This document shows positions 5,636 through 12,306 of a stretch of 15,240 nt of DNA, in pieces. The stretch spans positions 1 to 15,240 of the forward strand of contig JAAEMC010000827.1 in assembly GCA_024225895.1 (NCBI GenBank). Direction: 5' to 3'. The position numbers were made by a program, and so were the translations under genes. The notes below the pieces were generated by a model that saw only the letters and a list, made by a program, of their open reading frames with translations, searched no databases and was not told where the DNA came from. Position 1 is the stretch's first letter. Every line of letters starts with the position of its first letter. Source of the stretch: Desulfobacteraceae bacterium (lineage in GTDB: Bacteria > Desulfobacterota > Desulfobacteria > Desulfobacterales > Desulfobacteraceae).

Positions 5636-7549
5636 CTAAAGCCCTAAACCTTTTCTGCGCTCGTCAATGGCTGATATCAGCTTATCCGCAGCAGACTGGG
5701 GATCCGGGTCAACGATAAAATACCCGCCGGTCAACTCTTTTACCTTTTCTGTTAGAACACTGGTCACCAATGCACTGCCGGTAACAGGTATCATCACGCC
5801 CACATGGGTTGGAAGACCGGCTGCAACTGCATAACATCCTATGGAAATGGCTTTTTCACTAGTTGCTTCCGGTGCCGATGCCACGACTGGAAGCTGGTCA
5901 ATATCCACCCCCAGGTAATTGGCCAGGGCTACTGTAATTTCAACGGCCCTGGAATTATCAACACAGGAACCCAGGTGAAGCACCGGCGGCAGAGGACCTC
6001 CCAGGCCATTGGCCTCACCGATGGCATTGAGCACAGCAAAAAGCCCTTCCCCACATCGTTCTTTTGTTTTTGAAGGATCAAGAAAATCATGCCTCATCAG
6101 GGAACCGGCCCCGCAGCCCGTGGCAAGAACCAGTACATTTTCTTTTAAAAGTCTTTCAGCCATTTGAATATAATTGGTGTCCTGGGGTATTTTTACATTG
6201 TTGCATCCGGCAAAAAGGCATACGCCTCTGATATTTCCGGCTTTAATATTATCAACCAAGGGTTTTAAAGGATCCTGGGCATCCAGCTTGGATAGTGCGG
6301 CTATAATGGATTCTGTAGAAAACCCTGCAATGACCTTATTGGTTATATCCGGTATCCGGCAGTTTCTATTTTTGCGGGTTTGAAATATGGAAATCGCTGA
6401 ACTGATAGCCTGCTTTGCATTTTCAGCAGCCGTCTCTTCTTTGACCGCAATATGATCTGCCCCGGAAATCTTACAGATGTCCATGGTGGTAATGATCTTG
6501 CTGCCCATACATTCAGCCACGGATGCTATGGAAGGCATAATACACTGGTAATCAACGATCATTGCATCCACCGCCCCGGTGAGCAGGGCCATTTCCTGGC
6601 TTACCGAATGGGTACAAGACGGGATGCCGTGACGTTCCATGAGCTCATTTCCGGTACAACAAATCCCTACAATGTTGATGCCGGCGGCACCGGCCTTGGC
6701 AGCCTCATCTTTCATGTCCTGTGCTACTTTAACAATAATTTCGGACAGGACAGGATTATGCCCGTGAAGGGCAATATTGACATGATCTGGTTTCAGTGTG
6801 CCCAGATTGGCTTCGGAAGCCAAAGGCGTGGGAGTCCCGAAAAGGATATCTGCCAGATCCGTTCCCATATAGCAACCCGCCAGATCAGCAACACCGCACC
6901 TTAGTCCTCCCAAAAGGAGATTGACAGGGTCTGCATCCACGCCATAGAGGGTTCTGTGCATGATCTCCGAAACCTCATGGTCTATTCCCTTGGGCACAAG
7001 GCCAAGATCAGACAATACCTTTACCCTGCCCGGGGTTACCACACCCGCTGCCCACAAGACCGGGGTTTCTTTTTCATTGAAATCAGCTAAGGCTGCCCTG
7101 GCCACGTCCAGGGCAATTTCTTTTTCTTCCCGGTTGTCCACGGCAATTCCCAGACGGTTAGCCACTTTATTCAGTTTGACGGCATCGGTGATTTTATAAT
7201 CTTTGGCTTCTCCTGTGGCCATTTTCAACAGGGTATGGGCCAGATGCTTTGCATGGCCGGAATGGGCTGCCGTTCCTGCGGCTATCGCCCTGTCAAGTCC
7301 TCTTGCCACCATCACATCGGCTGTAGCGCCGCAGATGCCTGTTTCCTGCCCTTCTTCAAAGGGATTGATGCGGCAAGGCCCCTGCAGGCAATGCCGGCAA
7401 CAAAGACCTGTTTCCCCGAAACCGCATTGGGGAAGCATATTTTCATACCGGTCCCATACTGTCTCAATTTCCTGTTCACTTGCTATTCCCAACATTTTTT
7501 GTACTGCCGGGTCTTTTGTTTTTTCCTCGAATTGGTTTCTCAACGACAT
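5636..7549 (-). CDS. cooS: Anaerobic Ni-Fe carbon monoxide dehydrogenase catalytic subunit
   Basis: The product has 637 residues, the usual length for CooS, and catalyses reversible oxidation of CO to CO2. Counting from ATG 7549, the ligands align with Carboxydothermus CODH-II at a constant offset of +3. D-cluster: C42 and C50. B-cluster: C51, C54, C59, C73. Ni-Fe C-cluster: H264, C298, C336, C449, C479, C529. The active-site H96 and K566 are also present, so the enzyme should be functional. ATG 7549 fits the AAGGAGG site with 5-6 bases of spacing; the GTG at 7555 would overlap that site and is less likely. No acetyl-CoA synthase genes are visible, which points to CO oxidation or redox balancing rather than a bifunctional CODH/ACS. 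No accessory cooC gene is in the window; the two MinD-like ATPases of the convergent operon belong to another family. Confidence 0.97.
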   Translation of the reverse strand: MSLRNQFEEKTKDPAVQKMLGIASEQEIETVWDRYENMLPQCGFGETGLCCRHCLQGPCRINPFEEGQETGICGATADVMVARGLDRAIAAGTAAHSGHAKHLAHTLLKMATGEAKDYKITDAVKLNKVANRLGIAVDNREEKEIALDVARAALADFNEKETPVLWAAGVVTPGRVKVLSDLGLVPKGIDHEVSEIMHRTLYGVDADPVNLLLGGLRCGVADLAGCYMGTDLADILFGTPTPLASEANLGTLKPDHVNIALHGHNPVLSEIIVKVAQDMKDEAAKAGAAGINIVGICCTGNELMERHGIPSCTHSVSQEMALLTGAVDAMIVDYQCIMPSIASVAECMGSKIITTMDICKISGADHIAVKEETAAENAKQAISSAISIFQTRKNRNCRIPDITNKVIAGFSTESIIAALSKLDAQDPLKPLVDNIKAGNIRGVCLFAGCNNVKIPQDTNYIQMAERLLKENVLVLATGCGAGSLMRHDFLDPSKTKERCGEGLFAVLNAIGEANGLGGPLPPVLHLGSCVDNSRAVEITVALANYLGVDIDQLPVVASAPEATSEKAISIGCYAVAAGLPTHVGVMIPVTGSALVTSVLTEKVKELTGGYFIVDPDPQSAADKLISAIDERRKGLGL

Positions 7550-7579
7550 TGACACCTCCTTGACTTGAAAATGGGTTAA

Positions 7580-7602
7580 CCTGAATCAATCAATTATTCA
7601 GG
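7580..7602. promoter_or_regulatory. Perfect inverted repeat upstream of cooS, candidate operator
   Basis: CCTGAAT (7580-7586) and ATTCAGG (7596-7602) are perfect inverted arms separated by nine AT-rich bases. The element lies 31-53 bases before the cooS start codon, where a regulator or leader hairpin would act. A TTGACC hexamer on the minus strand (7603-7608) could be part of a -35 element, but no convincing -10 was found. The site does not match FNR (TTGAT-N4-ATCAA) and is not a CooA-type TGTCR site. Confidence 0.45.
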
Positions 7603-8125
7603 CGGTCAAACGATCCATAGACTTTCTTTAAAAAAATATGAATTTATTCCTGATCAGTTGTTCTTATGATTACCGGGACTGCTGACAATAATTTTAAACA
7701 AAATGAAGATGATTTATTTAATGAGCGCAATATATTTGTTCAAATTTACAATAAACCCCAAAAAGATCAACGCTTTTTTTCAACACTAATCCTTAAAAAT
7801 TGGGATCAGGCGGCCATCTGGACAAAACAGCTTTTCTATTTTTTTTATTGCCCCTGATTGTGGATAATGGATATTTTGTATCCGGCAATGAATAATGCCC
7901 TGTTTTCTCAAAAGACCGGTTTTCATCCAAAGAGTTCGCTGTCGGTTGAAAAAATGCAAGTATGAAAGTCATTTAAAAGTCAAGGGTCCATATTTTAAGC
8001 CTTATCTTATTATAATATCCTTTTTCTGAAATGATATATGTCGGTATGCGGTTGTGCTCTTCATTCTATTGTGATAGAGCAACTCTGTTGAAATGAGACT
8101 TAACCTCGGATGGTATTAAGAACGA

Positions 8126-8160
8126 TTGTCAATGATCCAAATAAAAATTGAAATTGACAA
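8126..8160. repeat. Inverted repeat TTGTCAAT...ATTGACAA
   Basis: The perfect 8-base arms TTGTCAAT (8126-8133) and ATTGACAA (8153-8160) are separated by 19 AT-rich bases. The half-sites resemble TGTCA/TGACA halves of CRP/FNR-family regulators, but the spacing is far too wide for a single such site. The right arm contains a TTGACA -35-like hexamer. It may be two half-sites in a looped operator or a weak hairpin. Confidence 0.4.
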
Positions 8161-8182
8161 GATCATACAATACATGTCCTGT

Positions 8183-8212
8183 AACATCATGTAGTGTTCT
8201 TTACATGATGTT
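8183..8212. repeat. Perfect 11-base inverted repeat in the cooS/AraC intergenic region
   Basis: AACATCATGTA (8183-8193) and TACATGATGTT (8202-8212) are exact reverse complements around the eight-base loop GTGTTCTT. There is no T-run behind it, so a terminator is unlikely. Length, perfection and position between divergent units suggest an operator or an RNA hairpin. A TGTAAC hexamer overlaps its left edge (8180-8185), a word that recurs at 8480, 9626 and 9635. Confidence 0.55.
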
Positions 8213-8426
8213 GGTAGGCAGCATTTAAACGACAATACATAACCAGCCCCAAGGCATCAATCCACCATTAACCCCCTTGGGCCCACACACAAATTATTGG
8301 GCCGTCACACCAACGGCCACCGCACAAATGGCAAAAAATATTGAGTTGAGCCATTGCATGCAGACTCCGCAGGACTGCCATAAATCGTTTGGTATTATCC
8401 TGTGGCCGCTTGAAACCAATAAAAAC

Positions 8427-8454
8427 CATACCGCATGGAGTGTATGCGGGTATG
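8427..8454 (+). repeat. Near-perfect stem-loop 60 bases before the AraC-type start codon
   Basis: CATACCGCAT (8427-8436) pairs with ATGCGGGTATG (8444-8454) with one bulged base and a seven-base loop. It is one of several hairpins in the untranslated stretch before 8514 and could belong to a structured leader. Chance cannot be excluded. Confidence 0.35.
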
Positions 8455-8513
8455 ATGCCTATACCTATGGCAGTTTATCTGTAACAACTCAAAAATTGAC
8501 AGTTCTTAAAATT

Positions 8514-9425
8514 ATGAAACAAAAATATAAAGAAGCAATTTATTTCATTGATTTACCGAATATTATGGAAGCAAGCGTAGTTATAGGACAAAATGTAAAA
8601 AATGACTTTCCGCGGCATGTTCATAATGCCTTTTGCATCGGAACAATTGATAAGGGGGCCCGGCTGATCGAAGAAAACGGTGCCACGCAAACCATAAACA
8701 GAAACGAAGTCTTTGTGATCAATTCAGGTGTTCCCCACAGATGCAAATCTCTCAATGACCAGGGTCACAGCTACCGGGCGATTAATATCAAACCCCATGT
8801 CCTGAAAGCGCTTGGCATGCAAATCTCAGAAAAAATGTATGACGTACCCTATTTCAAACATTCCAGTATAAAAGATCCTTTAATATTACGGCATATCAAT
8901 AAATTTTTCAGTTGCATCAACCATGAAAACACCTCCTTGGAAAAAGAGGAGGCGCTGTTATCTCTCCTGTCTGAAATCATTTTAAAATATTCAAAAAATC
9001 CTCCGGTTGCCTGCAACCTTGGGCGCCGGCGGCAGGCAGTGGGAAATGCCTGTGACTACATGAGATCAAACTATGCCCGGAAAATCACATTGGCTCAGTT
9101 ATCCAAGGAATCCGGCCTGAGTTCATTTCATTTTCAAAAAGTTTTTTTGAAGGAAAAAGGGGTTTCCCCAAACGATTATCTGTTTAAAATCCGGACGGAT
9201 AAAGCGGCTGTACTGCTTCTTAAAGGGGAGAGCATTACTGATGTAGCCTTTGCCACCGGGTTTACCGACCAGAGCCATTTCACAAAATGTTTTAAGCGAT
9301 TCATTGGAATCACCCCCGGCAGATACCGATATCTGCAGTCCGCAAGCCTGTTCTGTTCGCATACTCCACAAAGGAACGACGAGCACCTTAAAGATTCGAG
9401 ACCAAACAGATCCGCATCGACTTGA
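8514..9425 (+). CDS. AraC-family transcriptional regulator with cupin-type sensor domain
   Basis: This is a 303-residue DNA-binding regulator. Residues about 20-95 form an AraC-type cupin sensor, with FPRHVHNAFCIGTIDKG and VFVINSGVPHRC. Residues about 175-273 form the double helix-turn-helix, including ITLAQLSKESGLSSFHFQKV and ITDVAFATGFTDQSHFTKCF, ending with the family's ITPGRYRY. ATG 8514 was chosen because the usual family length starts there. The frame is open to TTG 8277, but those 79 residues look unlike the family and lack a ribosome site; the site before 8514 is also weak. About 29 residues after the last helix (QSASLFCSH...) are atypical and may come from loss of the original stop. 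It is divergent from cooS and upstream of the PP-loop operon; the target and ligand are unknown. Confidence 0.88.
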   Translation: MKQKYKEAIYFIDLPNIMEASVVIGQNVKNDFPRHVHNAFCIGTIDKGARLIEENGATQTINRNEVFVINSGVPHRCKSLNDQGHSYRAINIKPHVLKALGMQISEKMYDVPYFKHSSIKDPLILRHINKFFSCINHENTSLEKEEALLSLLSEIILKYSKNPPVACNLGRRRQAVGNACDYMRSNYARKITLAQLSKESGLSSFHFQKVFLKEKGVSPNDYLFKIRTDKAAVLLLKGESITDVAFATGFTDQSHFTKCFKRFIGITPGRYRYLQSASLFCSHTPQRNDEHLKDSRPNRSAST

Positions 9426-9491
9426 TGGACCTTGAAGGCCTCGTCCTTCGCCTGGTCTGGCATTCACTCCACTTGATTGGCCAAAAGTGCC

Positions 9492-9508
9492 ATGGTGTCT
9501 GACACCAT
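9492..9508. repeat. 17-base perfect palindrome ATGGTGTCTGACACCAT
   Basis: The arms ATGGTGTC and GACACCAT meet around a single T. It lies in the 257-base gap between the AraC-type gene and the PP-loop gene. Its odd length and near-zero loop fit a dimer operator better than a hairpin. Palindromes with a GGTGTC...GACACC core also occur as REP-like repeats in some genomes, and this could be one. Confidence 0.5.
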
Positions 9509-9560
9509 TCCTACCCTTGGGCAGAGGCACATGAAACCTGTGGAGTTATCAGAATCCAAC

Positions 9561-9575
9561 CTGCCTGACAGGCAG
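9561..9575. repeat. 15-base perfect palindrome CTGCCTGACAGGCAG
   Basis: The arms CTGCCTG and CAGGCAG meet around one A, 68 bases (centre to centre) after the previous palindrome, and share the core CTGACA with it. As RNA it could form a six-base stem with a GAC loop, but only TTTAGATT follows, so a terminator for the AraC-type gene is possible but weak. A binding site is the alternative. Confidence 0.45.
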
Positions 9576-9596
9576 TTTAGATTATAAAAACGATGG

Positions 9597-9640
9597 GTTA
9601 CAAAATCATCTTCAAAATGATTACCTGTAACTTATGTAAC
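9597..9640. promoter_or_regulatory. TGTAAC repeat cluster upstream of the PP-loop operon, candidate regulator site
   Basis: GTTACA (9597-9602) is inverted relative to TGTAAC at 9626-9631 and 9635-9640. The last two form an almost exact tandem 9-mer (TGTAACTTA, TGTAACTAA). Between them lies a second inverted pair AATCAT/ATGATT (9604-9609, 9617-9622). The block ends 42 bases before the start codon. Direct repeats about one helical turn apart are typical of AraC-family sites, and such a regulator is encoded just upstream. Binding is inference. Confidence 0.45.
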
Positions 9641-9682
9641 TAATGTTCAATTAAAATGATAAAAGTGTTTTGGAGGAAAAGA

Positions 9683-10585
9683 ATGAAAGATGTTGCAGTA
9701 AAAGAAAAAGGAACAATCGACTTTGCAGAACTTAAAAAGGAATCTATCAATCAATCTGACGAATATGCCCTGTTTGAAGAAAGCGTCGAAAGCTTCGGAC
9801 TTCTCAATGGTATTGATAAAATTTTGTTTTTGTTTTCCGGCGGAAAGGACGCTACCTTTGGATTGACCATGCTCACAAAATATTTAAAGGCACATGATCT
9901 GAATATTGATTTGAATATCCTCATGATTACCTATCCGCTGCATGTCTACTTTCACAAAAACGGAATACGCCGCGACATTTACCAGGATACACTGGATTAC
10001 TGGAAAACAAAAAATGTCCATTTATCAGCCATTGAACCGGAGGAGGAGGACCTGCCGAATTTCAACACCTCTGGATGCCATATATGCAAACGGGTCAGGA
10101 TGGAAGCGGTAACAAAATTCATCAGCAAGCATATTGCCGTTTCGGAAAACACAGCGATTGTGACCGGTTACACATTATATGACGCCCATGCCTATATGCA
10201 GGAATTTTCAACAACAACCAACTATACCTATGATGTAAATGTTATTAAAAATCCCAAGATGAAAAATAAAATGCTCAATTACCTTCACAAAATGCAGATA
10301 AAGGAGAACCTGAGCAACGGGATGCAGATTATCCGTCCCCTTCTGCAATTTAAAGAGGATGTTATCAGGGCGTATCTTGCCGAACGCAACATTCCCTTTA
10401 TCAATGTTCCTTGCAAGGTCGCGGATTACAAACCCAAAAGGCAAATGTTCAAATTACTGAATGAAATGAGTGGTGATTTGAATATCACTTATGGCGGCCT
10501 GATGAATTTTCTCGATTCTAAAGGAGTTGTTTTCCCAAAGAATTTCAATGATATCTCATCAAAATTCGATTTTACGGATTGCTGA
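9683..10585 (+). CDS. TtcA-like PP-loop ATP pyrophosphatase with Fe-S cysteine triad
   Basis: This 300-residue soluble protein belongs to the PP-loop ATP-pyrophosphatase superfamily. The ATP loop FSGGKDATFG is at 51-60. A CHICKRVR motif (C132, C135) and C244 in IPFINVPC match in order and setting the three cysteines that hold the 4Fe-4S cluster of TtcA, the tRNA 2-thiocytidine synthetase. RPLLQFKEDVIRAYLAERNIPF-like spacing at 218-239 is also TtcA/TilS-like. Differences are SGGKDA for SGGKDS, and TGYTLYDAHA where TtcA has the conserved GH..DD motif. It adenylates a substrate and may transfer sulfur, but the target need not be tRNA. ATG 9683 has an excellent GGAGGAAAAGA site; the in-frame ATG 9656 has none. 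It heads the operon with the membrane flavoprotein and SPFH genes. Confidence 0.87.
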   Translation: MKDVAVKEKGTIDFAELKKESINQSDEYALFEESVESFGLLNGIDKILFLFSGGKDATFGLTMLTKYLKAHDLNIDLNILMITYPLHVYFHKNGIRRDIYQDTLDYWKTKNVHLSAIEPEEEDLPNFNTSGCHICKRVRMEAVTKFISKHIAVSENTAIVTGYTLYDAHAYMQEFSTTTNYTYDVNVIKNPKMKNKMLNYLHKMQIKENLSNGMQIIRPLLQFKEDVIRAYLAERNIPFINVPCKVADYKPKRQMFKLLNEMSGDLNITYGGLMNFLDSKGVVFPKNFNDISSKFDFTDC

Positions 10586-10638
10586 TATCGGCCAGTGCCA
10601 AAGAACAATTGATTACCAAATTGAACAAAGGGTTGAAT

Positions 10639-12306
10639 ATGAATTTAAAAGATAATTTCACGGAAACCGTTTTACTTGCCATCAGTGTGTGCATCCTGGT
10701 TACCATCTGGGGAACTTTTCACGCAAAAATCGGAATCACCCTGGCATGGCCGGCTTTTGTATCTGCGGCTCTATTCTTTGCCATGGGCCACCATTCAAAA
10801 GACGCCTTTAAAGTCATTACCGGGCATGTGGCAGGCATTGGCTGGGGCATATTATTCTTCAACTTGATTGCGGCTCTGGCAGCCCGGGATCTGAATGCGC
10901 TGCTGATACCGGTTATCACCTTGAGTGTTTTGAGCACATCTGCAGTTATACTGACCCATCTCGGCCTGGACATTTTATCCCATCTGCCGTCACTTTTTTC
11001 GGGTTGGGCAGTGACGGTCGGGACTTTATCAGGAGTATCCCTGGCAGACGAGAAATTCAATATTATCGCATTGGATACGCTTGCATCGATCATTCTGGGT
11101 ATCGTTTTCCTGGGCATGGGCATCCCCTTCCTGCACCAGGTCTTTAAATCTCAATTCGGGATAAAAGCTGATCAGAAAAATGAGGCTCCACAAAAGCCCA
11201 AAAAAGCCAAGCCTGGAAAAAGCATAAAATTAAAAGGGGATCTTAAAAGAAACGAAACACCCCAAAAAGATGAATCCCTTGGCGTAAAGACGAGTAAATA
11301 TATTATTCCCTTTAAACGCAAACAAGACGCTGGTGAACCGGAGACCCTCCCGACAGAAGAATTGTCAGACATTAAAAATGAAATTTTAAAATTATCGAAA
11401 TACCTGCCTTCTGCAAAAAACAGCCGGGCCACGGGAGCTTCCGATGTGGCCATAAACATTGTGGGTATTTGTGGCAGCCCCCATAAAAAAGGCAGCACGA
11501 TTGTCTATTTGAAAAAGATATTGGAGGCAGCCGAAAGCATGGGCAATGTCACAACCCAGCTGATCACTATCGCCGGCAAGGACATAAAGCCCTGCATGGG
11601 GTGTAAAACAGATAAATGTTTTGGGGAATGCAAGATTAAAGATGATATGCGTGACATATATCCTGCCTTGAGAAATGCAGACGGAATTGTAATTGGCTCT
11701 CCGTCATATTTCGGAACCTTTTCCGGCCAGTTGAAAATTCTTCTGGACCGGTTAAGGGTGCTGCGCCATACCAATTTCCAACTGGCCAACAAGATCATCG
11801 CCCCCCTGGCAGTTGCCGGAAGGCGGCATGGCGGCCAGGAAATTACAAATCTGGACATCATTCAGGCCATGATGAGACATAACACCATCATCGTCAATGA
11901 CGGAACCGCCGTGTGCCAACTGGGTGCCACAGGATGGTCACACACGTTTGATGATCCCAAATCCAAAGTAGATGATGATGCCTACGGGCTTCAGACCTGC
12001 GAAGGCGTTGGATTAAAAATGGTGGAGATCGCCCGGTCGATTAAAACCTCGGTATCCATCAGCAGAACTATCAGTATAACGCCAAAATCGGGAAGCGTTA
12101 ATCAAACGCAACACTCCCCTAAACAAGGATTCTCAACACAAAATGAATGCAAATTAATACTACAGGAGTATCACCATGCCCCAAATGATAATTATTTCAA
12201 GTTGTTCCCTGATAACGGCTGTCGTTGTCCTGGTTTATCTGTTTTACTTTCGCTGGAGTGTCAATGTTCCCGACTACATGGCAGCCAGGCACTACCGATT
12301 TGGTAG
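10639..12306 (+). CDS. Fusion of a DUF1097-like membrane domain and an iron-sulfur-flavoprotein-type FMN reductase domain
   Basis: The product has 555 residues in three parts. Residues 8-168 form about six membrane helices with the DUF1097/YcdZ pattern (TIWGTFHAKIG, then GHVAGIGWGI). Residues 175-268 are a lysine-rich, probably cytoplasmic linker. Residues 270-470 form a flavodoxin-like NADPH-FMN-reductase/Isf domain, with the FMN loop GSPHKKGST (279-287), the Fe-S motif C319-x2-C322-x4-C327-x3-C331, and GSPSYFGTFSGQLK (353-366). It should be a membrane-tethered redox protein. ATG 10639 follows AAAGGG; TTG 10579 is less likely. The last 85 residues look unlike protein. The final 131 bases overlap the next gene out of frame, so the original stop may have been lost or a frameshift may be present. 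I know of no described protein with this fusion. Confidence 0.83.
   Translation: MNLKDNFTETVLLAISVCILVTIWGTFHAKIGITLAWPAFVSAALFFAMGHHSKDAFKVITGHVAGIGWGILFFNLIAALAARDLNALLIPVITLSVLSTSAVILTHLGLDILSHLPSLFSGWAVTVGTLSGVSLADEKFNIIALDTLASIILGIVFLGMGIPFLHQVFKSQFGIKADQKNEAPQKPKKAKPGKSIKLKGDLKRNETPQKDESLGVKTSKYIIPFKRKQDAGEPETLPTEELSDIKNEILKLSKYLPSAKNSRATGASDVAINIVGICGSPHKKGSTIVYLKKILEAAESMGNVTTQLITIAGKDIKPCMGCKTDKCFGECKIKDDMRDIYPALRNADGIVIGSPSYFGTFSGQLKILLDRLRVLRHTNFQLANKIIAPLAVAGRRHGGQEITNLDIIQAMMRHNTIIVNDGTAVCQLGATGWSHTFDDPKSKVDDDAYGLQTCEGVGLKMVEIARSIKTSVSISRTISITPKSGSVNQTQHSPKQGFSTQNECKLILQEYHHAPNDNYFKLFPDNGCRCPGLSVLLSLECQCSRLHGSQALPIW

Larger units (their letters stand above)
7556..8513. other. Long gene-free divergent region between cooS and the AraC-family gene
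   Basis: No convincing gene was found in these 958 bases. A 63-codon frame at 7666-7857 has no ribosome site and no recognisable motif. The first third is AT-rich. The part from about 8120 to 8510 is dense in inverted repeats: 8126-8160, 8183-8212, CCCAAGG/CCTTGGG at 8248-8281, GGCCGT/ACGGCC at 8300-8318, 8427-8454, and TGCC/GGCA near 8456-8472. It may hold control sites for both divergent units or a structured leader RNA for the AraC-type gene. It resembles no riboswitch class that I could recognise by eye. Confidence 0.6.

Noticed and set aside
7550..7555. GTG 7555 as the cooS start
   Set aside because: It overlaps the AAGGAGG ribosome site. ATG 7549 has the right spacing and gives the usual family length.
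7666..7857. 63-residue frame in the region upstream of cooS
   Set aside because: No ribosome site and no recognisable motif. The region is AT-rich, where such frames arise by chance.
8011..8016. TATAAT as a -10 promoter element
   Set aside because: No acceptable -35 hexamer lies 16-18 bases upstream, and nothing recognisable is transcribed directly from it.
7556..8276. Sigma-54, FNR or CooA sites upstream of cooS
   Set aside because: No GG-N10-GC pattern on the minus strand and no TTGAT-N4-ATCAA or closely spaced TGTCR half-sites were found by eye.
8277..8513. TTG 8277 as start of the AraC-type regulator
   Set aside because: It would add 79 residues absent from the family, with no ribosome site. 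The segment also carries several hairpins that suggest untranslated DNA.
9123..9530. Minus-strand frames over the end of the AraC-type gene as a transposase remnant
   Set aside because: They overlap a clear regulator gene, and I could not recognise any transposase motif or terminal repeats.
9656..9682. ATG 9656 as start of the PP-loop protein
   Set aside because: It has no ribosome site, while ATG 9683 directly follows GGAGGAAAAGA.
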